Positions 8,878 through 17,212 of a stretch of DNA of 64,000 nucleotides are shown here, in pieces. Both the position numbers and the translations under genes were made by a program. A model generated the notes under the pieces. That model was not told where the DNA came from and made no database searches. It saw only the letters and a program-made list of their open reading frames with translations. The stretch is from positions 62,001 through 126,000 of the forward strand of contig NZ_BAFV01000056.1 in NCBI RefSeq assembly GCF_000308515.1. Reading direction: 5' to 3'. The stretch comes from Nocardia carnea NBRC 14403 (GTDB lineage Bacteria; Actinomycetota; Actinomycetes; Mycobacteriales; Mycobacteriaceae). How positions within the stretch are numbered: position 1 is the stretch's first letter; every line of letters begins with the position of its first letter.

Positions 8878-10356
8878 TCAATTCACACAGGTCGGTCCGT
8901 CCTCGGCCGCCGCAATGGGCGGTGCGGGGGGCACCGGGGTCGCCGATGTCGACGTATCGCCGAAATCGATCACGTCCTCGCTGCCGGATCCGGGGCCAGC
9001 GTAGTCGCTTGCCAGGACCACGCTCACCGTCCCCGGTGCCAGCGCGGGGTCCGCGACGACCGGGATACCACCGAGCGCCGCGGCCACTGCCGTCGCCCCA
9101 CGATCGGTTTCGGAGGCGGCGAGCACCTGGCTTTGCCAAGCTGTCCCGTCCGAGTAGTTACCCACCTCGCCGGGGAGATAACCGAGTGCGGTGAGTTCCT
9201 GCGATACCGAACCGGCCAGTCCGGACACCGATGTCGAGTTGAAGACATCCACCTGCACTGTTCCCGGGTCCGCGGCCGGAGCCGGAGGCGTGCTGGTGCC
9301 CGGGTCCGTGCCCTCGGCTTCCTCGCCGACCAGTCCCGCGACATAGTCCTGGACATCGTCGGGTTCGACCCGCACCACCGACTCCCCGGTCGAGGTGGTG
9401 CCGTTGAGATCGGCCACGGGAATGGTCTCGAAGGTCACCTTGCCGGCCGACAGATCCTGGAGCTGGTTCAGGAACGCCAGCAGATCCCACCCTTCGTCGA
9501 GCACGATGGTGCGGCCCACCGCATCGCTGAGCTGGCGCAACCGGGTGGGGTTGCTCAGCGTGTCGGTGCTGATCACCTGGTGGACGAGCTGAGCCATGAA
9601 TACCTGCTGACGCACGATCCGGTCCAGGTCGCCGCGTTCGAGATTGTGCCGCTGCCGGACGAAACTGAGAGCCTGCGGGCCGTCCAGTTTTTGGCGGCCG
9701 GCGGGAAAATACGCACCGGACATCGGTTCGTCCACCGCCTGGTTCAGGCAGACATCCACACCGCCGACCGCATCGGTGAGCAGCACGAACCCGAGCAGGC
9801 TGACCTCGGCGTAGTGGTCGACGGTGATACCGGTGAGCCCGGCCACCGAGCTGATCAGTGCCTGCCGGCCGCGCTGCGTGGATTTGTCTTCGGCGGCTTC
9901 CGGTGTGGCACCGTCGGCGAGCATATCGTCCTGTGCCGTCTGTTTGGTGATCCCGTACGCGGAGTTGATCTTGCCCTTGCCCAGCCCCGGAATATCGACA
10001 TAGGCATCACGAGGAATCGAGATCGCGGTGGCCGAACTGCCGTCGTTGGGCACCCGCACCAGCACGATGGTGTCGGTATTCGTGCCGATCTCGTCGCCCG
10101 CATGCAGCATCGCGCGTTCGGCCTCGGTGAGCGGATTACCTTTCGCATCGGTACGCGAATCCACCCCCACCAGCAGGATGTCCACGGCGCCGTCGCGCTG
10201 CCCGCCGAGACCGAGATCACTGATGCGTTCGATATTCGACACCAGCGAATCCACGCCCCGCCAGGCGAAGCCGGTACCCACCAGCACAATCAGAGCAACC
10301 GACGCGACGAACACCCGCGCCGGACTCCACAACGTCGGCTCCCCACGCTGCGCCAC
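8878..10356 (-). CDS. LytR-CpsA-Psr (LCP) family cell-wall ligase with LytR_C domain
   Basis: LCP proteins transfer lipid-linked polymers onto peptidoglycan; the mycobacterial homologues attach arabinogalactan, and Rv3267 (CpsA) holds this genomic position. The 492-residue protein has a single N-terminal membrane helix (about residues 15-33). The LCP domain follows, with the conserved DSRTD and SIPRDAYVDIPG segments that bind polyprenyl phosphate. A LytR_C domain lies at about 360-455 (VDVFNSTSVSGLA). Start choice: a GTG at 10356 is preceded by GAGAGGAAG at about 7 nt; the upstream GTG at 10404 lacks such a site. Divergent from rmlD with a 149-bp shared promoter region. Confidence 0.93.
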   Translation of the reverse strand: MAQRGEPTLWSPARVFVASVALIVLVGTGFAWRGVDSLVSNIERISDLGLGGQRDGAVDILLVGVDSRTDAKGNPLTEAERAMLHAGDEIGTNTDTIVLVRVPNDGSSATAISIPRDAYVDIPGLGKGKINSAYGITKQTAQDDMLADGATPEAAEDKSTQRGRQALISSVAGLTGITVDHYAEVSLLGFVLLTDAVGGVDVCLNQAVDEPMSGAYFPAGRQKLDGPQALSFVRQRHNLERGDLDRIVRQQVFMAQLVHQVISTDTLSNPTRLRQLSDAVGRTIVLDEGWDLLAFLNQLQDLSAGKVTFETIPVADLNGTTSTGESVVRVEPDDVQDYVAGLVGEEAEGTDPGTSTPPAPAADPGTVQVDVFNSTSVSGLAGSVSQELTALGYLPGEVGNYSDGTAWQSQVLAASETDRGATAVAAALGGIPVVADPALAPGTVSVVLASDYAGPGSGSEDVIDFGDTSTSATPVPPAPPIAAAEDGPTCVN

Positions 10357-10505
10357 CTTTGAACTTCCTCTCCCCGTTCGGACCGGTCGAGGACCCCGAT
10401 CCACTTCGCGTACGCCGTCGAAACACCTTCCGCTCCACGCAGGCTAACCAACGGCAGCCCGGGTGACATCGATTCGGCCCATCGACGGCGTGCCAGACTG
10501 GGCCG

Positions 10506-11375
10506 GTGAACGATGCCGTGCCGCCCGGAACCGAACTCAGCACCCGGATCGTGGTCACCGGGGCCGGCGGCCAGGTCGGCCGGGAACTGCTCCGGCTGGC
10601 CCCCGCCGCCCGTGCCTACACCCGCTCCCGGCTCGACATCACCGACCCGGCGGCCGTGGAATCCGTACTGCGCCCGGGCGATATCGTCGTCAATTGTGCC
10701 GCGTACACCGCGGTGGACGGGGCCGAATCGGATCCCGGCGCGGCCTTCGCGGGCAACGCGACCGGCCCCGCTGTTCTGGCCGAAGCCTGTACCGGGGTGG
10801 GCGCGCGACTCATCCATCTCTCCACCGACTATGTGTTCCCCGGCACGGCGACCACACCGTACGAGCCCGGCGACCCGACCGGCCCCGCCACCGTCTACGG
10901 CCGCTCCAAACTCGCCGGGGAACGCGCCGTCCGCGAAAACTGCCCGGATTCCCAGATCGTCCGCACGGCCTGGGTGTACCGCGGCGCCGACAGCGATTTC
11001 GTTGCCACCATGCGGCGACTGGAACAGGAACGCGACACGGTGAACGTGGTGACCGACCAGATCGGCTCCCCCACCTACGCCGCCGATCTCGCGGCCGGCC
11101 TGCTCGAACTCGCCGCCCGCCCCGAAGCGCCCACTGTGCTGCATGCCACGAATGCGGGCCGGGCGAGCTGGTTCGAGGTGGCGCGCGCCGTTTTCGCCGG
11201 TATCGGCGCCGACCCCGATCGCGTGCGGCCCTGCACATCCGCCGAATTTCCCCGGCCCGCACCCCGGCCCGCCTTCTCCGTGCTGTCCGGCACCGCCTGG
11301 CGCGACGCAGGCCTGACACCATTGCGGCCCTGGGAATCCGCGCTCACCGAGGCATTGACCAGGACCGCCCGTTAG
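10506..11375 (+). CDS. rmlD: dTDP-4-dehydrorhamnose reductase
   Basis: Last step of dTDP-L-rhamnose synthesis; rhamnose is half of the linker joining arabinogalactan to peptidoglycan. The 289-residue protein is an extended SDR with NAD(P)-binding GAGGQVG (residues 18-24), the STDYVFPG segment and the catalytic YGRSK (Tyr132, Lys136). GTG start. wbbL begins 11 nt after the stop, so the pair is almost certainly cotranscribed. The other rml genes are not in the window. Confidence 0.95.
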   Translation: MNDAVPPGTELSTRIVVTGAGGQVGRELLRLAPAARAYTRSRLDITDPAAVESVLRPGDIVVNCAAYTAVDGAESDPGAAFAGNATGPAVLAEACTGVGARLIHLSTDYVFPGTATTPYEPGDPTGPATVYGRSKLAGERAVRENCPDSQIVRTAWVYRGADSDFVATMRRLEQERDTVNVVTDQIGSPTYAADLAAGLLELAARPEAPTVLHATNAGRASWFEVARAVFAGIGADPDRVRPCTSAEFPRPAPRPAFSVLSGTAWRDAGLTPLRPWESALTEALTRTAR

Positions 11376-11386
11376 GGTGGGGCGCT

Positions 11387-12298
11387 GTGAGCGCTTCCGA
11401 TACCCCGGGTCAACCGCATGACCGGCCACGACTGGCCGTGGTCACGGTCACGTATTCACCGGGCGAACATCTCGAGCATTTCATCAGCACCCTGAGCACG
11501 GCCACCGCGGAAAAACCGCAGGTGATCCTGGCCGACAACGGTTCCACCGACGGTGTCCCCGAACTGGTCGCCGAGGCCAACGCCCATGTGCGGTTCCTAT
11601 CGACCGGCGGGAACATCGGATACGGCGGCGCCATCAACCGGGCCGTCGCCGAACTCGATCCCGACCTCGAATACGTGCTGATCGCCAACCCCGATATCCG
11701 CTGGGGCAACGACTCCATCGACCTCATGCTCGAAGCCGCCCGGCGCTGGCCGCGTGCGGGCGCCATCGGCCCGCGGGTCCTGGAGCCGGACGGCAGCACC
11801 TATCCCTCCGCTCGATCGGTTCCCGGCCTGCTCGACGGCGCCGGTCACGCGATCCTCGGCGCGATCTGGAAAACCAACCCGTGGACCCGCCGCTACCGGC
11901 AGGAAAACGAGGAGATCTCCGAACGCGCCGTGGGCTGGCTGTCCGGATCGTGCCTGCTGGTGCGCCGCGAGGCGTTCGACGCCATCGAAGGATTCGATTC
12001 CCGCTACTTCATGTACATGGAGGACGTCGACTTCGGCGACCGGATGGGCAAGGCCGGCTGGCACAACGTTTTCGTCCCGGACGCCGAGGTCACCCACGCC
12101 AAAGGGCACGCCGCCGGCCGCCACCCCGAGAAGATGCTGCCCGCCCACCATGCCAGCGCCTACCGGTTCCAGGCCGACCGGCATCCGCACTGGTGGCAGG
12201 CCCCGCTGCGCTGGGCGTTACGGGCCGGACTTGCGATCCGCTGCCGCATTGCGGTTCGATCCGCACTGCGTACCCGGCAGCAGGAACTCGCCGGCTGA
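11387..12298 (+). CDS. wbbL: Rhamnosyltransferase (GT2), linker-unit WbbL
   Basis: Adds L-rhamnose from dTDP-rhamnose to decaprenyl-diphospho-GlcNAc, building the arabinogalactan linker on the inner face of the membrane. The 303-residue GT2 protein shows the nucleotide-binding start TVTYSPGEHL, the NPDIR acidic site near residue 101, GWLSGSCLLVRR, and the acceptor-site YMEDVDFGDR near 209-218. GTG start after AGGGTGGGG. Sits between rmlD and manC exactly as Rv3265c does. Confidence 0.93.
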   Translation: MSASDTPGQPHDRPRLAVVTVTYSPGEHLEHFISTLSTATAEKPQVILADNGSTDGVPELVAEANAHVRFLSTGGNIGYGGAINRAVAELDPDLEYVLIANPDIRWGNDSIDLMLEAARRWPRAGAIGPRVLEPDGSTYPSARSVPGLLDGAGHAILGAIWKTNPWTRRYRQENEEISERAVGWLSGSCLLVRREAFDAIEGFDSRYFMYMEDVDFGDRMGKAGWHNVFVPDAEVTHAKGHAAGRHPEKMLPAHHASAYRFQADRHPHWWQAPLRWALRAGLAIRCRIAVRSALRTRQQELAG

Positions 12299-12352
12299 CC
12301 GGACCGGCCACCCGGGCCGGGGCGCGAGGAACGGATGGAACAAGGGAGCTCC

Positions 12353-13426
12353 ATGGCATCACAAGCAGACGCGGTCATCTTGGTCGGCGGGAAGGGTACG
12401 CGGTTGCGGCCGCTCACTCTGTCGGCGCCGAAACCGATGCTGCCGACCGCGGGGGTGCCGTTCCTGACCCATCTGCTGTCCCGGATCGCCGCGGCCGGAC
12501 TCACCCATGTGGTGCTCGGCACGTCCTACAAGGCGGAGGTCTTCGAGGAGCATTTCGGTGACGGGGCCGATCTCGGACTGGAGATCGAGTACGTCACCGA
12601 AACCGAACCGCTGGGCACCGGCGGCGGTATCCGCAACGTGCTGCCCCGGCTCACCGCCGACAACACCATGGTGTTCAACGGTGATGTGCTGGGCGGTACC
12701 GATCTGCGGGCAATCCTGGAAACCCACGAAACGACCCAGGCCGATGTCACCCTGCACCTGGTGCGGGTGAGTGATCCTCGCGCGTTCGGCTGCGTCCCCA
12801 CCGATGCGGACGGGCGGGTCACCGCGTTCCTGGAGAAAACCCAGGATCCGCCGACCGACCAGATCAACGCCGGTTGCTACGTGTTCCGGCGCGAGTACAT
12901 CGAGAAGATCCCCGCCGGCCGCCCGGTTTCGGTCGAGCGGGAGGTTTTCCCGGCGCTGCTCACCGAGGGCGCCCGGGTGCAGGGCCACGTCGACACCTCG
13001 TACTGGCGCGATATGGGTACCCCGGAAGATTTCGTCCGCGGCTCGGCCGACCTGGTGCGCGGTATCGCCCCGTCGCCGATCCTGCCCGGGCAACGCGGCG
13101 AATCGCTCGTCCACGAGGGCGCCGGGGTGGCGCCCGGAGCATTGCTGATCGGCGGTACGGTTGTCGGCCGCGGCGCCGAAGTAGGTGCCGGTGCGCGCCT
13201 CGACGGCGCGATCCTGTTCGACGGCGCCAAAGTGGAAGCGGGCGCCACGGTGGAACGCTCGATCATCGGATTCGGTGCCCGCATCGGGCCCCGTGCCCTG
13301 ATCCGGGACGGGGTCATCGGCGACGGTGCCAGTATCGGTGCTCGCTGTGAACTACTGCGTGGAGCCCGGGTATGGCCGGGCGTCGAGATTCCCGACGGCG
13401 GTATCCGGTACTCGACGGACGTATAG
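12353..13426 (+). CDS. manC: Mannose-1-phosphate guanylyltransferase (GDP-mannose pyrophosphorylase)
   Basis: Makes GDP-mannose from mannose-1-phosphate and GTP for phosphatidylinositol mannosides, lipomannan and glycoproteins. The 357-residue protein has the nucleotidyltransferase signature GGKGTRLRP (residues 12-20), FNGDVL, the FLEK lysine and WRDMGTPEDF. A C-terminal left-handed beta-helix of hexapeptide repeats runs from about 245 to 357. It corresponds to Rv3264c, which is named manB in M. tuberculosis. Start: the ATG at 12353 (AGGGAG 4 nt upstream) matches the known homologue N-terminus; the in-frame ATG at 12335 has an equally placed GAGGA and would add six residues. Third gene of rmlD-wbbL-manC. 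Confidence 0.93.
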   Translation: MASQADAVILVGGKGTRLRPLTLSAPKPMLPTAGVPFLTHLLSRIAAAGLTHVVLGTSYKAEVFEEHFGDGADLGLEIEYVTETEPLGTGGGIRNVLPRLTADNTMVFNGDVLGGTDLRAILETHETTQADVTLHLVRVSDPRAFGCVPTDADGRVTAFLEKTQDPPTDQINAGCYVFRREYIEKIPAGRPVSVEREVFPALLTEGARVQGHVDTSYWRDMGTPEDFVRGSADLVRGIAPSPILPGQRGESLVHEGAGVAPGALLIGGTVVGRGAEVGAGARLDGAILFDGAKVEAGATVERSIIGFGARIGPRALIRDGVIGDGASIGARCELLRGARVWPGVEIPDGGIRYSTDV

Positions 13427-13495
13427 CGGCCGGCGGTTGCCAGGGTGGCGATCGCGATTCGGACACACCCCGGCCCGAACGCGACCAGCAGCGGC

Positions 13496-13533
13496 GCCGA
13501 GTCTCACGAGGCCCTGAAGGGTTTCGGCCCACG
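13496..13533. repeat. Degenerate half copy of the palindromic repeat leader
   Basis: CCGAGTCTCACGAGGCCCTG then AAGGGTTTCGGCCC repeat the leader and outer left arm of copy 2, which follows 30 bp later after the connector GCAACCAACGGCG. Only the left half is present; no right arm can be found, so it looks like a partial duplication. Confidence 0.7.
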
Positions 13534-13560
13534 AACAAAACCACCGCAACCAACGGCGCA

Positions 13561-13708
13561 GCCGAGTTCAGCGAGGCCCTGAAAGGTTTCGGCCCGTCCC
13601 TGCTGTCCGTGCTCGATGCGATGCGGCGCAGCCGCGAGTGTCGAGTGCGGACAGTAGGGACCTCAGGGGCCGAAACCCGCGGCGCCGAAGGCGCCGCAAA
13701 CAAACACA
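13561..13708. repeat. Structured palindromic intergenic repeat, copy 2
   Basis: Leader GCCGAGTTCAGCGAGGCCC at 13561-13579. Left arm 13585-13616 (begins GGTTTCGGCCC), right arm 13641-13677 (ends GGGCCGAAACC), with a 5-nt right-side bulge after 11 outer pairs. The apex matches copy 1. The second hairpin GCGGCGCC, loop GAA, GGCGCCGC lies at 13679-13697, then AAACAAACACA. It fills the convergent gap between manC and the esterase, and its AAACACA end is two bases from the esterase stop codon. Apart from this element and the half copy, the 284-bp gap holds nothing recognisable. Confidence 0.88.
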
Positions 13709-13710
13709 TC

Positions 13711-15279
13711 TCAGGCGAAACCTACGGCGCGTTCGCCCCAGGCGGTGAGTAACTCCCCTTCGGGGTCCGGGACCACGCGGTCGACGGTGTCGATGAGCAG
13801 GGTTTCCCGCGAATCGGGATGGTAGGGCGGCCAGTGTTTCGAGCCGTCGAGCGCGGCGGGTACGCCGTGTGCGGCGAAGGCCAGCCAGCGGCGCATCATC
13901 CGGCCCGAGACCTCCGCGGCCTGCCGGCGGCCGCCCAGCCAGAAGGTCGGGTCGTGGTCGAAGGTGCCGAAGTTGCCGAAAATGTAGGGCAGTTCCGTGG
14001 CGTGCCCGGCGCCGACACGGGCGGCGCGCAGCATCGGGGTCGCATGGTCGAAGCGGTACATCCAGGTACGGGAATGCTGGGCATGACCGTCGGCGACCCA
14101 TAGCGCGGGCATCCGGAACGCGGCATCGGTGGACATGGCCAGGGCGCCCCGCGGCTTCGCCAGGTCGGGGTATACGCGGGTGATTTCCGCGATACGTTCC
14201 GCGGACAGGTCGGGATGGCCGGTCTGAACCTGCTCGAGCATCATGTTCACCGCCTCCGGGGTGACCGGCATGATCGGCGAACGGAACAGCCGGAACAGCG
14301 AGGCCTCGTCCTTGTTGGTGCCGATGATGAGCGGTACCCGATGTGAGCGGCCGTCGCGAAACCGGTCGGTGGGGTAACCGGGCAGCAGATCCTCGTCCAC
14401 CACCGGCGCCGCGGCGAGCGTACCGGGGGCTTGCAGCGGCACCTCGTCGATCAGCAACGCAGCCGCCCGCACGATCCGCTCGATCGGGCAGGTCAGCAGT
14501 TCGGCCACGCGTGACCGCGGTAGTTCCGTCAGTTCCAGGAAGCGTTCCGCCACGCCGGCCGCGCGTTCCCGGCCGTAGACGGCGGTCGCGGGCGGGCTCT
14601 GCGCAATGGCACGCTGGAACAGGCCCGCGGCCCGGGGTGCGGTGAGCAACGCGGTGACACAGCCGGCGCCGGAGGATTCCCCGAACAGGGTCACATTGCC
14701 GGGGTCGCCGCCGAAACCGGCAATATTGTCGCGGACCCATTCCAGGGCGGCGAGCTGGTCGAGCAAACCCAGGTTGGGAACGAATTCGTCGTGCAGCGAG
14801 GACAGGTCCAGGAATCCGAAAGCCCCGATCCGGTAATTCACCGTGACGACCACGACATCACCGGCCGCGGCCAGATTGCCGCCGTCGTAGACGGCCTGTG
14901 CGGCCGAACCCAGGCAGTAGGCGCCGCCGTGCAACCACACCAGCACCGGGCGCGGTTCCTCGGCGGTCGCGGCGGGGGCCCAGACGTTCAACCACAGGCA
15001 GTCCTCGCCCATCGTCAGCGAACGGTCCATCGGGACGGTGTTGTCCATATCCTGCGGGGCGACCTGGCCGAAGGCGACGCAATCACGGATCCCGTCCCAG
15101 CGTTGCGGCGCCCGCGGCGGGCGGAACCTGCGCGGACCGGCAGGCGCGTCGGCATACGGGATCCCCCGCCACACCGATACCGTGCCCTCCCGGGTCCCCC
15201 GGACCGCACCGAACTCGGTCCCGGCCACCGGAGCGGACCCGTCCACCCCGGGCGTCACCTCGAAGCACTGGACATTCAT
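13711..15279 (-). CDS. Carboxylesterase/lipase, type B family
   Basis: A 522-residue alpha/beta hydrolase of the COesterase (type B) family, hydrolysing carboxylic esters; p-nitrobenzyl esterase and cholinesterases are relatives. Visible are the N-terminal GIPYADAPAGPRRF signature, EDCLWLNVWAP, the oxyanion hole HGGAY near 115 and the nucleophile elbow GESSGAG near residue 201. No signal peptide, so probably cytoplasmic. Start choice: ATG at 15279 with AGGAGG 6 nt upstream; the preceding GTG at 15282 is too close to that site. Substrate unknown; the neighbours do not help. Confidence 0.92.
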   Translation of the reverse strand: MNVQCFEVTPGVDGSAPVAGTEFGAVRGTREGTVSVWRGIPYADAPAGPRRFRPPRAPQRWDGIRDCVAFGQVAPQDMDNTVPMDRSLTMGEDCLWLNVWAPAATAEEPRPVLVWLHGGAYCLGSAAQAVYDGGNLAAAGDVVVVTVNYRIGAFGFLDLSSLHDEFVPNLGLLDQLAALEWVRDNIAGFGGDPGNVTLFGESSGAGCVTALLTAPRAAGLFQRAIAQSPPATAVYGRERAAGVAERFLELTELPRSRVAELLTCPIERIVRAAALLIDEVPLQAPGTLAAAPVVDEDLLPGYPTDRFRDGRSHRVPLIIGTNKDEASLFRLFRSPIMPVTPEAVNMMLEQVQTGHPDLSAERIAEITRVYPDLAKPRGALAMSTDAAFRMPALWVADGHAQHSRTWMYRFDHATPMLRAARVGAGHATELPYIFGNFGTFDHDPTFWLGGRRQAAEVSGRMMRRWLAFAAHGVPAALDGSKHWPPYHPDSRETLLIDTVDRVVPDPEGELLTAWGERAVGFA

Positions 15280-15394
15280 CACAGACCTCCTCTACCTGTG
15301 CATTCGAGGGTACGGCCGAAGTGGTTACAACTCGGTTCCAGAATTATCGCGTTGCGCCGGAAAATGCGGTTCGCGACATCTCTAGAATTCCGGT

Positions 15395-15616
15395 ATGCCG
15401 AGTTACGAATTCCGGTGCCGCAGCTGCGGCAATACATTCGAGGTCAACCGTCCGATGGCGCAGGCGTCGGATCCGGCCGTCTGCCCTGGCGGCCACGACG
15501 ACACCGTGAAACTGCTCACGACCTTCGCAACGACCGGCCGGGCCGCGGCGCCTGCGGTAGCCGCGCCCGCGCCCACTGGTGGCGGCGGATGCTGTGGTGG
15601 GGGTTGCTGCGCCTGA
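15395..15616 (+). CDS. FmdB family zinc-ribbon protein
   Basis: A 73-residue protein with the FmdB-type putative regulatory zinc ribbon: MPSYEFRCRSCGNTFEV with CxxC at residues 8-11 and the second cysteine in CPGGH. It ends in a Gly/Cys-rich tail (GGGGCCGGGCCA) that is common in the family. Function unknown. Convergent with the selenoprotein-W-like gene. Confidence 0.88.
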   Translation: MPSYEFRCRSCGNTFEVNRPMAQASDPAVCPGGHDDTVKLLTTFATTGRAAAPAVAAPAPTGGGGCCGGGCCA

Positions 15617-15754
15617 TCCGACATCGGACTCCCGGATCCTGCTCAGGATTTGATTCGGATACAGGCGCTCGTGAGTCACCGACGGCAGCGGTCGCCGCTC
15701 CCGCCTCTGGCCCTGTCGCTGTTCGCGGGGTCTCGCAACATCCGGTCCACCGGT

Positions 15755-16057
15755 TCAGCCGCTCGGAGTTTCGGAATTCGCGGCGTGCCCTCGGTCGATA
15801 TGGCCCAGGTCACGCGCCGGATCAATGCGATCACGGACGCGCTGCTTCAGTACCGCGATATCGGGAAAGCCGCCGTCGGTTTTGCGTTCCCACACCTGGT
15901 CGCCGTCTACGGTGATCCGGAAAACCCCACCCTCGCCGGGGATCAATGCCACCTCGCCGATATCGGTGCCGAAGGTGGTCAACAGTTCTTGTGCCATCCA
16001 GCTCGCCCGGAGCAGCCAGCGGCACTGGGTGCAGTATTCGATGGCGATACGCGGCAT
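15755..16057 (-). CDS. SelT/SelW/SelH (Rdx) family protein, cysteine form
   Basis: A 100-residue thioredoxin-fold protein starting MPRIAIEYCTQCRW. The CTQC motif (Cys9, Cys12) replaces the selenocysteine-containing redox pair of selenoprotein W. The GGVFRITVDG and VWERKTDGGFPD segments are typical of the family. Thought to act in thiol redox reactions; the partner is unknown. The longer open frame upstream is not coding for this gene; the start is the ATG at 16057. Follows the YchJ-type gene by 53 bp on the same strand. Confidence 0.9.
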   Translation of the reverse strand: MPRIAIEYCTQCRWLLRASWMAQELLTTFGTDIGEVALIPGEGGVFRITVDGDQVWERKTDGGFPDIAVLKQRVRDRIDPARDLGHIDRGHAANSETPSG

Positions 16058-16110
16058 GGCGTGCACACTACCGGTGGCGAACTCGGGAGCCGGTCCGGTT
16101 TCGCCGCGGT

Positions 16111-16497
16111 TCACTCCGCGATATCGCCGTCGACATAGCACCAGGCTCCGTCGACGCGAGTGAATCGGCTGGTCTCGTGCAAACGGCCGCGACCGCCGGG
16201 GTCGCGGTAGTGGGCGGTGAATTCCACCGTTCCGGTTTGCTCGAACGGGCCACCGCCGGTAACCGCGTGAATCTCCAGGAACAGCCAGCGCCGGGCGGGA
16301 TCCAGGTCCAGGCGCTCGGGTCGGGTGCCGGGATGCCAGGATCGGCGCAGGTAGCCGGTGTCGCCGAGTGCGAAGGCGGTGAACCGGGAACGCATCAGCG
16401 CTTCGGCGCTCGGGGCCGGGCGGCCGGCCAGCAGCGGACCGCAGCATTCGGCGAACACCTCGCCGCGGCGACAGGGGCACGGTTTCGAATCGTCCAC
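16111..16497 (-). CDS. YchJ/UPF0225 family SEC-C metal-binding protein
   Basis: 128 residues. The N-terminal SEC-C-like zinc motif CPCRRGEVFAECCGP (Cys7, Cys9, Cys18, Cys19) is followed by the YchJ domain with LMRSRFTAF and an NTF2-like region ending AWCYVDGD. Function unknown; members are small cytoplasmic proteins. Start taken at the GTG at 16497 because the SEC-C motif normally lies at the extreme N-terminus; the Shine-Dalgarno is weak. Confidence 0.88.
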   Translation of the reverse strand: MDDSKPCPCRRGEVFAECCGPLLAGRPAPSAEALMRSRFTAFALGDTGYLRRSWHPGTRPERLDLDPARRWLFLEIHAVTGGGPFEQTGTVEFTAHYRDPGGRGRLHETSRFTRVDGAWCYVDGDIAE

Positions 16498-16555
16498 GGC
16501 TGACGATTCTGCGCCGTCCGCAAAAGCCGCGGTCGCCGGGCCGGACCTCCGCGGG

Positions 16556-17212
16556 TCAGCGGCGGATCGCGGCCAGTTCACCGGCAATACGCGCGGTGTC
16601 CTCCCGCCACCGGCGCAACTCGGAGACACCCGGCGCGAGCTCGGTGTCGTGGTGATGGGCGGCATGGGACAGGGCGGTCCACAACGCAGCGATCCGCGCC
16701 GCGACGGGCGGGCCGGCGATGACCCGCAAGGCCAGCAACTGCGCGCGCATCGGGCAGCGCGCGAGGTCGGGTTCGGTTCGAGCCCACAACTCGTCCACCG
16801 ATTGTTCGAGTGCGATACGCAGAATCCACGCGGTCGCCCGGGACCACACCGCCCCGGCGGCGGGCACCGAACCGTCGAGCAACCGGTCGACCACGACCAG
16901 CCGCTCGGCCACAGTGGGCCGCGGGAACTGGGCTTCGACGGGCCGCCGGCTCGATGAACGACCCGGTCGCCGGGGTTCCGCCGGCTCCCCCCGGCGTTCC
17001 CGCTTCCGGACCCGGCGCCGCGACGCACGCCCCGCAGATCCCGGGCCGACTCGCGGTGCCACCGGACCACCATCGGAGCCGGGCACCCCGTCGGATGCGG
17101 TGGACGCTGCGCGACCCGACCGGGATACTCCCCGGTTTGCCGATCCGGCCGGGGACGGCGGCCCGGTGGCTATCCGGTCGGTCCCGAGATCGTCGGCTTC
17201 GCCCGAGGTCAT
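16556..17212 (-). CDS. Uncharacterised helical protein coupled to a Rad50-like ATPase
   Basis: 218 residues, not recognised. Residues 1 to ~95 are low-complexity, rich in Gly, Ser, Arg and Pro, probably disordered. Residues ~96-218 are predicted alpha-helical by eye, with WILRIALEQSVDELW and a His-rich stretch HAAHHHDTEL. The ATG overlaps the ATPase stop as ATGA, so it is translationally coupled to and probably works with that ATPase. A HEPN-like fold is conceivable from the helical pattern, but the usual Rx4-6H motif is not seen, so I make no such call. Confidence 0.65.
   Translation of the reverse strand: MTSGEADDLGTDRIATGPPSPAGSANRGVSRSGRAASTASDGVPGSDGGPVAPRVGPGSAGRASRRRVRKRERRGEPAEPRRPGRSSSRRPVEAQFPRPTVAERLVVVDRLLDGSVPAAGAVWSRATAWILRIALEQSVDELWARTEPDLARCPMRAQLLALRVIAGPPVAARIAALWTALSHAAHHHDTELAPGVSELRRWREDTARIAGELAAIRR

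Noticed and set aside
16556..17212. HEPN ribonuclease partner
   Set aside because: Helical character fits but the Rx4-6H catalytic motif is not present in the expected spacing.
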